A stretch of DNA of 38,799 nt, taken from positions 1-38,799 of the forward strand of contig CADEDJ010000012.1 in NCBI GenBank assembly GCA_902826055.1, read 5' to 3'. The position numbers were made by a program, and so were the translations under genes. The stretch is from an uncultured Nitrosomonas sp. Its GTDB lineage: Bacteria; Pseudomonadota; Gammaproteobacteria; Burkholderiales; Nitrosomonadaceae. The notes beneath the pieces were generated by a model. It was not told where the DNA came from, did no database searches, and saw only the letters and a program-made list of their open reading frames with translations. Shown here one piece after another: positions 18,501 to 26,078 of this stretch (position 1 is its first letter; the number at the start of each line of letters is the position of its first letter).

Positions 18501-19220
18501 TCTTTGGCGGGTATGCTCTGACTGATAAAGATTGAGCGAATCAACTGCTAATTCTTCAGCAGCGAGCAAAATATAGGCTTCTGCAGCGGTTACGCTGGCA
18601 GGCAAGGTATAGGTACGATAACGATTAAGCGCTGCAATGTGCTGGTCATAGCGCTGTAATGCATTTTGAGAGACAAAGCATTCCATTGCAGTGACTTTAC
18701 GTGCCATCAGATCGCTGATGTCGAGTAGCCGATTGGGGCGCAACGGAATGCCAATCTCATATAAAGCTATACTTATTGTTTTGCCGACTCTACGAACTGC
18801 TTCTAATACTGCCATTCCAAGCATGCGGTGATCCGGATGCATTTCGAAAACGGAAGGTGCATAAATCAAGTCAGCTTGGGTATCGCGGATAGCGGCTAAA
18901 ATTTCTCCTATCAGTTTTTCGCCATAATCGATTTGGCGGTCGTGATAATGCCAAAAATTGGGTATGCCATAACCGAGGATTTGGGCTGCCGCATTACATT
19001 CATTTTGGCGCTGCGCTATGTACTCAGAAATTTTCTCTTCAGTGACGCCATATGCGCCATCAGAAACTACGATGACGCTGACGGAGGTGCCTCTTTCAAT
19101 ATGGCGCATAATGGCGCCACCGCAACCGAATACTTCATCATCTGGATGGGGTGCAAATACAAGTGCATGTGAGCAAGGAATGTATTGGATAGCTTGATAA
19201 GGTACGAGTTTATGTTCCAA
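15585..19220 (-). CDS. PIG-L deacetylase fused to three GT2 glycosyltransferase domains
   Basis: This is a 1211-residue multidomain enzyme. Residues 17-240 form a PIG-L/LmbE-type zinc deacetylase with PHPDDEVFGCGG (24-35) and MHPDHR (128-132 region), which removes N-acetyl groups from sugars. Residues 252-480 are a first GT2 domain (VSVIIR, FLDDDDW at 335-341, LFEDWDFWL). Residues 485-575 are a Gln/Asn-rich coiled coil with heptad-spaced NQEQQL units. A STSWQITGPLRWLG linker follows (577-590). Residues 670-915 are a second GT2 domain (VMPTYN, LLDHDD at 758-763, SDEDK). Residues 927-1190 are a third (LIIPTRNG, LLNNDLEI, FNDVDFCLR). Each domain keeps its key acidic residues. It probably assembles and trims part of the glycan exported by Wzm/Wzt. 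Sugar specificity is unknown. Confidence 0.88.
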   Translation of the reverse strand: MEHKLVPYQAIQYIPCSHALVFAPHPDDEVFGCGGAIMRHIERGTSVSVIVVSDGAYGVTEEKISEYIAQRQNECNAAAQILGYGIPNFWHYHDRQIDYGEKLIGEILAAIRDTQADLIYAPSVFEMHPDHRMLGMAVLEAVRRVGKTISIALYEIGIPLRPNRLLDISDLMARKVTAMECFVSQNALQRYDQHIAALNRYRTYTLPASVTAAEAYILLAAEELAVDSLNLYQSEHTRQRALGMALDSSSDIPLVSVIIRSIDRPTLSDALDSVALQAYTNIEVVIVNAKGINHRKMDNWCGRFPLRMVGTDEQSGRSRAANIGLQEAKGSYLIFLDDDDWFEADHIERLVQAIINNPDIKVVYSGTKCVDENNHPLPTQFITPYNSIQLIAGNYIPIHSALFSRELLDRGCAVDESLDLFEDWDFWLQASTFTDFLFIDRLSAAYRITRQSGFGVNADARKAEKASLIIFNKWLPRLQKDQLLQLMSTVRQNRMNEQQIKEQQQHIRNQEQQLRNLEEQSQNCEQLLKNQEAQLRNLGIHINNQEQQLKDQQLHIDHQCKQLSDHEKTLHEIFLSTSWQITGPLRWLGLKRKQFWSLWQKIQYTLKYHSNLRGLIKRIYAILQQEGVKPLLNKIIQFFNYQEWIRHYDTMNDKLRTAMRVHIQSFPYQPMISIVMPTYNSNPEWLIQSIESVRKQIYPHWELCIADDASTDTTTRPILERYKTQDTRIKVVYREENGHISAASNSALEIAHGEWIALLDHDDLLSEHALFWVVEALQKKSNVELIYSDEDKIDAKGNRLSPYFKCNWNKALFYSQNLISHLGVYRTSLVKKAGGFRVGFEGSQDYDLALRCTELISPEQIWHIPRILYHWRIHDSSTALSSNLKPYAVLAGEKALNDHFKRKKIDAHAVSTAFGYRIHYSLPESQPRVSLIIPTRNGLQLIRQCITSIIEKTTYQNYEILIIDNDSNDPATLRYLHQLTSEGRVRVIRDDRPFNFSALNNNAVHAASGELIGLLNNDLEIISPDWLSEMVAIALQPDVGAVGAKLLYPDNTLQHAGIILGLGADRVAGHAHYHFPKSRHGYFGRTHLISSFSAVSAACLVIKKSIYEQVGGLDEMNLPIAFNDVDFCLRVQDAGYHNIWTPYAELYHHESASRGYDNTPEKQARFAKETQYMKLRWGDLLFNDPAYNPNLTLEQEDFSLATPPRVETLSS
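17565..17697 (-). repeat. Heptad-phased coding repeat in the coiled coil of the fusion enzyme
   Basis: Units NQEQQLRNL (residues 509-517), NQEAQLRNL (530-538) and NQEQQLKDQ (544-552) recur at spacings of 21 and 14 residues, both multiples of seven. In DNA, near-identical blocks around TAGATTTCTTA begin at 17607 and 17670, 63 bases apart. This is internal duplication within a coiled coil. Confidence 0.75.
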
Positions 19221-19344
19221 AAGAATTCCGGCTGTTAGTTAATATTTGCTCAAGTGATAAATAGGGAGTTATTTTAACGCGGATTACCTACAAATCTCTA
19301 TCAGGATCAGCAATAGTAAGGCGTTTGGGCGTTTAGGAAATAAT

Positions 19345-21168
19345 TTATCGAAAATCCATATCGCCGCTCATTAGCCACCAATGATTTTTTAATTCTTCGG
19401 TTGATGGTCCATTACTCCAAGCATTGGCTGGTATTCGAATGTCGACTGTCTGTTGAGTGCCACCCGTCATTGCAAAATGGTTGGCAAAATTTTCAGTAAT
19501 GCGGCAAAACACGCGTGTGACACCATGGATACGAGCCAATCGTCTGGCATGGGTAATCATTAAAGGAATTTCCCTGAGGGCGGTAATCAGGTCAATGATT
19601 TCACAGCCTTCCGGGTCGTAGCGTAACACCATGATTCCACGTGCACGTCCACCAAAGCGATTTTTTACCAGGATTATGTGGTACTGCTGATTGGGATGAT
19701 TAAGGTAGCGGTGTTGCAGATATTGCCAATCACGTATTCCGATGATTGCAGCTTGCATGTCTGCGGTCATACGGTACCAGCATTCAGTAGCAGCGATTTC
19801 AGCTAAATGATTTTGTGTATAGTCGATCAGCTGCAAGCGAGTTTTCCAAAGTGGAATACGTGTCCGCGTGTTCCATGAGAATTCAACCATGCGACCCACT
19901 TCGGCGTACAATCCGTACCGCTCAGCAACCTTCATGGCGCGTTCATTAGGGAATCCAAAGCCGATTAAATAAGGTTTGCCGTATCCGATATAACGTTCTA
20001 AAAATGTCGCCGCCATTAGAAAAAAGGGCCCTTTGCGAGTCAGTACGCCTCGTTCATTGGTATCCACCATTACATCTCCAATTTGCACAGCAATTTGAGG
20101 CTCGCCGAAAAGCAGGATATTTCTACTCACCCCGCCATAATGAGCAATTAATTTGTTTTCTCGCCAAATGCCTAATTCTCGGCTTGAATTTGATTCATAT
20201 TTCCATTGCCACATAGCCGCAGTCATGCTGTGGTGAAAAGTTTTTTTGAATAAATTAAACATTTCTCCAATATGTTTTTTTTCCAGAATTTGCAACCGCC
20301 ACTTAGGTATTGTTTTTTTTCTGAAATGTAACAAAGCATAGCCATAATGGCCGCTGGCATATCGTTTGTGATAAGTGTTAAGCGAATCATCGAGTTGGGA
20401 GAGTTGTGTATCGCTTAGCGCGAGATCTCTCATCAGATTTTGCCGGTGAGAAGAGATCATCTGCCGTAGATGATCGAGTGTTGGTGCTGCTTTAATCGAT
20501 AAATCCATATGCTCAACTAACTCAAACCCAAATCTTTTGGCTTGGGCGACGAAATCCCCAAGTAAGTGCAATCCTCCTGCTTCCTCCTTATCGTATTGCA
20601 GCGCGAATTCGTCAATGATCACCAAATCACCCGAGAATGTGAGTAAATTCAGCGCTTGATTAAAGATGATGAGTGGCTCGATATACTGTGCAGATTCTTG
20701 AAATAGCATCACATCGAAACTTTCCGCCGGTGCTGCAAAATCTTCTAAGGCGTGACAACTAACAGGAATATCTGAACCAAAGAGATGGCGAATAAAAGCA
20801 ATTTGTTGTGCATCAGGAGTAATGCCGTGAACTTTATAACCCCGTTCAACTAACAGAGAGAAAGTGGTTCCAAGACCAACACCAACTTCTAAAATGTTGC
20901 TAGGTGGTGGCGGTAATTTTGATATCACCAAATCTGTCGAGAATTGCTGCGCCGTCTGTAAGTTAGCCTTGTCATGTTGAAACAATCCGTAATGCAAATA
21001 GGCAGCTTTGCCTTCCTCTAATAACAGAGCGTGCGCATAAACATTTAATGGAAAAGCCAGGTCTTTGAAAAGTGGTGCCGACGGTATTGTGGTTGCGACA
21101 ACATGACTGGTTTGCCGGAAATGCTGTGTAGCAGGAGTAGTTAAATTGGGATTAATTAATTGAGTCAT
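19345..21168 (-). CDS. Fused SAM methyltransferase and GNAT-like acyltransferase
   Basis: The protein has about 607 residues. The first half is a class I SAM-dependent methyltransferase: LEVGVGLGT (about 93-101) is motif I, and a FDVMLFQESAQYI segment lies at the motif IV position. The second half, from about residue 290, looks like a GNAT-type acyltransferase of the Eis/GNAT_9-like sort: MWQWKYESN, VQIGDVMVDTNERG as the acyl-CoA strand, and IGFGFPNERAMKVAERYG. The ATG at 21168 is preferred to the TTG at 21180. The start overlaps the wzt stop by 17 bases, so the two are coupled. The role is inferred to be methyl and/or acyl modification of the glycan, possibly capping its end. Domain calls are moderately sure; substrates are unknown. 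Confidence 0.78.
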   Translation of the reverse strand: MTQLINPNLTTPATQHFRQTSHVVATTIPSAPLFKDLAFPLNVYAHALLLEEGKAAYLHYGLFQHDKANLQTAQQFSTDLVISKLPPPPSNILEVGVGLGTTFSLLVERGYKVHGITPDAQQIAFIRHLFGSDIPVSCHALEDFAAPAESFDVMLFQESAQYIEPLIIFNQALNLLTFSGDLVIIDEFALQYDKEEAGGLHLLGDFVAQAKRFGFELVEHMDLSIKAAPTLDHLRQMISSHRQNLMRDLALSDTQLSQLDDSLNTYHKRYASGHYGYALLHFRKKTIPKWRLQILEKKHIGEMFNLFKKTFHHSMTAAMWQWKYESNSSRELGIWRENKLIAHYGGVSRNILLFGEPQIAVQIGDVMVDTNERGVLTRKGPFFLMAATFLERYIGYGKPYLIGFGFPNERAMKVAERYGLYAEVGRMVEFSWNTRTRIPLWKTRLQLIDYTQNHLAEIAATECWYRMTADMQAAIIGIRDWQYLQHRYLNHPNQQYHIILVKNRFGGRARGIMVLRYDPEGCEIIDLITALREIPLMITHARRLARIHGVTRVFCRITENFANHFAMTGGTQQTVDIRIPANAWSNGPSTEELKNHWWLMSGDMDFR

Positions 21169-22435
21169 AATCGGAAACAATAATATTATTTTCCCACTGA
21201 TGGGGAATGGAAAAATAGCCTTGTAAACGACCCGCTTGTTTTACTTCTAAAGTGGCTATACCCTCCGCTGAATCATAGAGATGCAAACCTCGTTCGCAAA
21301 GTAGATAGGTATTGACCAGATACTCACCCTTAAGAAGGGGTATTTGGTTGAATTTAAGACAAACTTGACCTCGCCCTGAAGATGTTCGCTGTATCAGAAA
21401 TTGATCTTCCCATGTTGCGCTACTGGTAATGGTTCGTCCATCCTTAGTTTGCAAGGTAATAGCGACATTGGGACAAGGTATCGACGGATCGGATGCAAAA
21501 GAAACCATAACCATCAAATTGGATTCACCGCTGGTGAGTGTGGCGTACTGAGTATCGACGCCATCGATATGTAGTTTTACTTTATCCAAATGTGCATTAT
21601 CTAAAGGATGTTTTCTATCCGTTACCGGTAAATTGATAGGATTAAATGATATATCGAGCGCTGTGTTGGCCTTTTTATCCAAGAATGTCTGATAAGCTGA
21701 TACTACCCCGGCTGATTCGCCATTCAGGACAATTTGGCCTTGATCAATCCATATAGCACGAGTGCAAAGTGATTCAATTTGAAACAATGAGTGTGAGCAA
21801 AATAAAATTGTTTTCCCAGCATCACGCATTTGCATAATGCGAGTAAAAGATTTTCGAGCAAATGCGCCATCACCGACAGACAAAGCCTCATCAATGATCA
21901 AAATATCCGGGTTTACATGAATCGCAACTGAAAATGCCAGACGTACATACATGCCACTGGAGTATGTTTTGACAGGTTGATCAATAAAGTCCCGTACACC
22001 GGAGAATTCAATAATATCTTCAATGTGATGAGCAATTTCGGATGAACTTAACCCCATGATTGCGGCACTCATTAACACATTTTCACGTCCGGTAAATTCT
22101 GGATTGAACCCTGCACCGAGTTCCAGTAAAGCTGCTATACGGCCATTTATTTGCACTTCGCCACGAGTGGGTGTCAAAGTGCCGCAGATTAATTGTAATA
22201 ATGTGGATTTTCCAGAACCGTTCTGACCGACAATGCCGATCACTTCACCGTGGTTAACGATTAAGTCAATATCCCGCAGTGCCCATAATTCACGATAAAA
22301 TTGACGTGCTCCCCACCAGTAATGGGGCCATAAAAATTGCTTTAAGCGGTCTTTCGGATGTTGATATAGCTGATAGCACTTGGACAATCCCGAAGCCTTA
22401 ATTGCTATATCAGAACTGAAAGCATTAAAGGACAT
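21152..22435 (-). CDS. wzt: O-antigen/polysaccharide ABC exporter ATP-binding protein Wzt
   Basis: This is the ATPase of a Wzm/Wzt exporter that moves lipid-linked polysaccharide across the inner membrane. From the ATG at 22435 the protein has 427 residues, with Walker A GQNGSGKST (70-78), signature YSSGM (158-162), Walker B DILIIDEAL (177-185) and His at 215. It is far longer than plain ATPases (about 250): residues 265-427 form a C-terminal beta-rich domain like the carbohydrate-binding domain of Wzt, which recognises the chain end in E. coli O8/O9a systems. An upstream TTG at 22462 is possible, but AAGGA is well placed for 22435. It overlaps wzm by 11 bases. Confidence 0.93.
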   Translation of the reverse strand: MSFNAFSSDIAIKASGLSKCYQLYQHPKDRLKQFLWPHYWWGARQFYRELWALRDIDLIVNHGEVIGIVGQNGSGKSTLLQLICGTLTPTRGEVQINGRIAALLELGAGFNPEFTGRENVLMSAAIMGLSSSEIAHHIEDIIEFSGVRDFIDQPVKTYSSGMYVRLAFSVAIHVNPDILIIDEALSVGDGAFARKSFTRIMQMRDAGKTILFCSHSLFQIESLCTRAIWIDQGQIVLNGESAGVVSAYQTFLDKKANTALDISFNPINLPVTDRKHPLDNAHLDKVKLHIDGVDTQYATLTSGESNLMVMVSFASDPSIPCPNVAITLQTKDGRTITSSATWEDQFLIQRTSSGRGQVCLKFNQIPLLKGEYLVNTYLLCERGLHLYDSAEGIATLEVKQAGRLQGYFSIPHQWENNIIVSDYDSIN

Positions 22436-23273
22436 CGGCGAATCCTTTGCGGGTTTTTTCAAACCAAGCTAAACCTACCCAGGCACTGAGCAGAGCGATC
22501 GTGTAATAAATAATGAGGCCAATCCAATCGGGTAAATGACCAAATAAAATCACGCCTCGTATTTGTTCGATGATAAAGGTTAAGGGATTGAGGAATAAAT
22601 AATCACGAACAGATTCAGGTAATGCTGACGCCGGATAAAAAATAGGGCTCATAAAGAGTAAGATGGTAAGAACTAAGCCTATAAATTGCCCGATATCACG
22701 GACAAAAACTCCGATTGAGGTCAATAACCATGATAACCCCATAATAAGCAGTAATAATGGAAAAACGATAATTGGTACATATATCAGCGTCCAATGAATT
22801 GAATGATTAATGATCAATAAAAAGCCGAGCAATACTAGAAAACTGATGCCGGCATGAAATAATGCCGAACCTAATGTAACCAAAGGTAGAATTTCTAGCG
22901 GGAAAATAATTTTTTTAACGTAGTTAACGTTAGTCAAAATAAGCGTTGGTGCGCGCGAGATGCATTCGGAGAATAAGTTAAATATGATTAAGCCCGCGAA
23001 CAATAATAAGGCAAAAGCAAATTTATCGTCATAGTAAGCACTGGTTTCTTGATCCAAGCGTATTTTAAAAACTACGCCGAAGATAAAGGTATAAATAGCT
23101 AGCATTAAAATGGGGTTGATGAAGGACCACAATAATCCAAGGAATGATCCTCGATATCGCCCAACTATTTCCCGCTTGATCAATTGCATGATCAATGGAT
23201 AGTGCCTCTTTAAACTCCGCAAGATATCAAAAATGGAAATGTTTGCCAGATACAAAAAACGAAAGTGAACCAA
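22425..23273 (-). CDS. wzm: O-antigen/polysaccharide ABC exporter permease Wzm
   Basis: This ABC-2 type permease has about six transmembrane helices and forms the channel for the polysaccharide. The 282-residue frame shows the family start REIVGRYRGSFLGLLWSFINP, then hydrophobic segments, and the C-terminal NPLTFIIEQIRGVILFG motif. The listed start is a TTG at 23273. Nearer alternatives are a TTG at 23195 and an ATG at 23189, with AAAGAGG upstream, which would remove 26-28 residues. The N-terminus is therefore uncertain. It is the first gene of the ten-gene minus-strand run and diverges from the S-layer-like gene across 386 bases. Confidence 0.9.
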   Translation of the reverse strand: MVHFRFLYLANISIFDILRSLKRHYPLIMQLIKREIVGRYRGSFLGLLWSFINPILMLAIYTFIFGVVFKIRLDQETSAYYDDKFAFALLLFAGLIIFNLFSECISRAPTLILTNVNYVKKIIFPLEILPLVTLGSALFHAGISFLVLLGFLLIINHSIHWTLIYVPIIVFPLLLLIMGLSWLLTSIGVFVRDIGQFIGLVLTILLFMSPIFYPASALPESVRDYLFLNPLTFIIEQIRGVILFGHLPDWIGLIIYYTIALLSAWVGLAWFEKTRKGFADVL

Positions 23274-23602
23274 GAAATGAAGTGAATTTATAAAACATGT
23301 TAAAGTATTATCGCAGATTTTAATGGAAAATAATTAAAGTGAAGCGTATTGGTATTGCTTTCTGGTCTAGTGAGTTTATGTATAAGCAAGCAGTACATTG
23401 TTAGAGATACGGTTTTTACTTATAGGATACTGATAGATGTAATGAATGTTGTAAATAAGCTACATGTTGAAGTAATCTTCGGTTGGATACTTGCAAAGCC
23501 TATTGGTTTTGGGCAGAATGCACTTCAGCTTGGCTTTTGTGGTATTTTCTGCTAGTAGGAATGTAGGTGGCGCAGAAGTTACATAGGAACAAAGTGAAAA
23601 AC

Positions 23603-23630
23603 TTGCAAGTAATTTACTTTTTTGTAATTA
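23603..23630 (+). promoter_or_regulatory. Possible promoter of the S-layer-like gene
   Basis: A -35-like TTGCAA (23603-23608) is followed after 16 bases by TAATTA (23625-23630). The -35 box lies inside the palindrome ACTTGCAAGT, which would suit repression by a dimeric regulator. The match to consensus is only moderate. Confidence 0.3.
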
Positions 23631-23649
23631 ATTTTAATCATTAAATATA

Positions 23650-23659
23650 GGGAGCTCCC
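23650..23659 (+). promoter_or_regulatory. Ribosome binding site inside a perfect palindrome
   Basis: GGGAG (23650-23654) is a strong Shine-Dalgarno five bases before the ATG at 23660. It forms the left half of the perfect 10-base palindrome GGGAGCTCCC. It decides the start of the S-layer-like gene. Confidence 0.7.
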
Positions 23660-25960
23660 ATGGCTATAACACCAGAACAACGCGATGATATTTTGGAAGT
23701 AGTTGTAGGCTTATTCAATGGATCACCAGACGGCAATGTTTTGACAGCACTGTCAGATTTAGTTGAGAATGACACGTCAATTGAGGATTTGGCTGATTTA
23801 CTGGCTGCTCACTCATTATTTACCGGTACTATTCTGGCAGGTAAGGTTACTACAGATCAGCAGGTCGATGTTTTAATGGACCATTTCGGTTTGGTGGCAG
23901 ATCCTGATGATCCAGAAAGTGCAGGTTCAATCGCTGAATCTTATTTCACAAGTCAAATTGAAGCCGGTACAGGTTTTGGTGAAATTGTTTTCACGGCTGT
24001 GAATTTTCTGAGTGATTTGCCGGAAGAATTTGCGGATACGTTTGCTGATGCCGCTGCTTTGCTGGCTAATAAAGTGCAAGTTGCAAAATTGTACGCAGAA
24101 AATAATCCTTCAGACAGCGCTGATGAAATGTTGTCAGTTTTGGCGGGTGTTTCATCAACCTTCCCTGTAACTGAGGCAGAAGCTATTGACTATCTGAATA
24201 GTGTTGGTCAAGGACCAAATCCTGGTCAAACCTTTGATCTTACTTTTGGTGATGATTCATTGACCGGCGGTGCTGGAGATGACACCTTTACTGGCGGACT
24301 GGAAAACGACGGTACCGGTACTTTGGTACAAAGCTGGGAAGATGTTGATAGTATTGATGGCGGCGCTGGTACCGATACCCTCAATGCAACATTGGATGGG
24401 TCTGCGGCAATTACTCCGAGTATTCTCAATGTCGAAGTGATCAATATTCGTAACGTTACTGCTGATGGTGCTGTCGATTTCGCAGACGCAGATGGCGTAG
24501 AGGAAATCTGGAATAATGCATCATCAACAGGTCGGACCTTGACATACGATACAGCGCCAATTGCAGCAACTTTTGGTATTAGGAATAGCCAATCTACTAC
24601 AGACATCGATACTTTTGATGATGTAACGGCTGATGATGATAATCTGTCATTGGCAGCAGTCGGTGCAGGTAAAGATGATACGACACGCGCTGTTGTGCAA
24701 TCGACAACTGATGCAGCAAGCATTGAAACGATGAGTATTGATGCGAGTGGTGATAATTTTGTTGATGTATCCGCATTTACTGCTATTACGGGATTGACAA
24801 TTGCAGGAACAGGATCGGTAGATGCGACGGTCGATGTGACAGCACTTGAAACAGTCAACGCAGAAGATAATAGCGGAGGAGTTACTCTTGATCTGTCAGC
24901 AGCGGCTGCTGGTACTGGTCTGACCATAACTGGTGGTTCAGGTGACGATGATATTACCGCAGGCACTTTAGACGACACTATTAATACTGGTGAAGGTGAC
25001 GACAGAGTGGCATTCGGTTCTGGCTTATTAACCGCTGATGATACTGTTGATGGTGGTGAGGAAGGTGATGATACGATAGCGTTACTTGATGGTGATGATG
25101 TTGCCGGATTGACCGCAGATAGCGTCAGCAATTTTGAAAGCCTTGAATTAGGCGCAGCAGGTGCGGCGATTACTGTTGACAATGACGATTTTGGTTTTAC
25201 CAGCGTAATATTAGGTGCTGATATAACACAAGCAGTTGAACTTCAAAATCTTGGTGAAGCTCAGCTTGAAATCAAAAACAGTCAAGCAGGTGTAATTACA
25301 GTAACTTCAGCCGGTGATAGTGACGCCTTGAATGTACTGATCAATGCAGAGGAAGCAGTCGACCCAGTGGTTTTAGCAGGTGTAGATGTTACCGATATTG
25401 AAACAGTTACGATTAACTCAGCAGCCGATACGGATAACACTGAAATCACAACAATCGAAGTTGATGGTGTGACAACACTGACTTTTGCTGGTGCAGCCGA
25501 GGTTGTAGTGGACGACATCACCGATGCAGATGATGCGACAAAACTGGAGAGCATTGATTTAACAGGTTTAACCGGTGGCTTTGAGCTGAATGCTAACACT
25601 TTAGCTTACGGTACGACCTTCACATTAGGTAATCTCGGCGAAGTTGCTGGCACTGCCTTTGATTTTGGCGATGGTGCTGAAGAGGCATCATACCTGCTGG
25701 CAACTGCAGGTTCTCGTGATACTATCCAATTTACTACCGCATTTGAGAACGACGTAGTAATTGATGGTGGTGAATTTGGTGGTGATGTTACCGATGATCG
25801 TATTGATTTGTCGTCCTTTGGTTTAGCAGGTATTGACGATCTGACATTTACCGATGTTGGTGCAGATGTAGTCATTGAAAACGAAGATTTTGGTGGCGGA
25901 CGTATCTTACTAGTTGGTGTAAACGGTGCTGATGTTAATACAAACGACTTTGTATTCTAA
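23660..25960 (+). CDS. S-layer-like, RTX-type protein secreted by type I pathway
   Basis: The protein has 766 residues, no cysteine, two tryptophans, very few lysines and many Asp/Glu/Gly/Thr, so it is strongly acidic. Residues 1-190 are mostly helical and resemble the DUF4214-like N-terminal regions of betaproteobacterial surface proteins (FGLVADPDDPESAGSIAESY, then LLANKVQVAKLYAENN). RTX-like calcium-binding motifs follow: LTGGAGDDTFTGG (201-213), IDGGAGTDTL (232-241), ITGGSGDDDI (423-432) and INTGEGDDRV (441-450). The rest is beta-strand-rich Ala/Thr/Val/Asp repeats. There is no Sec signal. The C-terminus DDRIDLSSFGL...NTNDFVF ends with an acidic residue followed by hydrophobics, the form of PrtD-type secretion signals. 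It is probably an S-layer or adhesive surface protein exported by the system at 8078-12633. That pairing is inferred. Confidence 0.82.
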   Translation: MAITPEQRDDILEVVVGLFNGSPDGNVLTALSDLVENDTSIEDLADLLAAHSLFTGTILAGKVTTDQQVDVLMDHFGLVADPDDPESAGSIAESYFTSQIEAGTGFGEIVFTAVNFLSDLPEEFADTFADAAALLANKVQVAKLYAENNPSDSADEMLSVLAGVSSTFPVTEAEAIDYLNSVGQGPNPGQTFDLTFGDDSLTGGAGDDTFTGGLENDGTGTLVQSWEDVDSIDGGAGTDTLNATLDGSAAITPSILNVEVINIRNVTADGAVDFADADGVEEIWNNASSTGRTLTYDTAPIAATFGIRNSQSTTDIDTFDDVTADDDNLSLAAVGAGKDDTTRAVVQSTTDAASIETMSIDASGDNFVDVSAFTAITGLTIAGTGSVDATVDVTALETVNAEDNSGGVTLDLSAAAAGTGLTITGGSGDDDITAGTLDDTINTGEGDDRVAFGSGLLTADDTVDGGEEGDDTIALLDGDDVAGLTADSVSNFESLELGAAGAAITVDNDDFGFTSVILGADITQAVELQNLGEAQLEIKNSQAGVITVTSAGDSDALNVLINAEEAVDPVVLAGVDVTDIETVTINSAADTDNTEITTIEVDGVTTLTFAGAAEVVVDDITDADDATKLESIDLTGLTGGFELNANTLAYGTTFTLGNLGEVAGTAFDFGDGAEEASYLLATAGSRDTIQFTTAFENDVVIDGGEFGGDVTDDRIDLSSFGLAGIDDLTFTDVGADVVIENEDFGGGRILLVGVNGADVNTNDFVF

Positions 25961-25998
25961 GTAGTTAGTAAGCAAGTCAACGTAGTAGTTTTAATTTA

Positions 25999-26030
25999 AA
26001 AACCGCTCTTAGTTTCCTAAGAGCGGTTTT
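25999..26030. terminator. Strong, probably bidirectional terminator
   Basis: A perfect 14-base stem (AAAACCGCTCTTAG with its reverse complement) encloses a TTTC loop. Runs of T follow on the plus strand and of A precede it, so it can serve both the S-layer-like gene (ends 25960) and the convergent pyrF gene (ends 26079). Confidence 0.9.
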
Positions 26031-26078
26031 TATTTTTGAGAAAAGGAAAGCAGATATGTTGATCCTAGACTCGAAATT

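Larger units (their letters stand above)
23274..23659. other. Divergent intergenic region between wzm and the S-layer-like gene
   Basis: I see no convincing gene in these 386 bases. An open frame at 23349-23555 lacks a good ribosome site and any recognisable motif. The right-hand 60 bases hold palindromes: ACTTGCAAGT (23601-23610), the overlapping AAGTAA-T-TTACTT (about 23607-23619), and GGGAGCTCCC just before the start codon. The region must carry both divergent promoters. Confidence 0.55.

Noticed and set aside
23349..23555. A 68-codon plus-strand frame in the wzm/S-layer-like divergent region
   Set aside because: No good start context, no Shine-Dalgarno and no recognisable domain; more likely promoter-region DNA.
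24226..25182. A 318-codon minus-strand open frame inside the S-layer-like gene
   Set aside because: Its Ser/Val/Pro/Ala monotony is the mirror of the Asp/Gly/Thr repeats on the plus strand; there is no ribosome site or motif.
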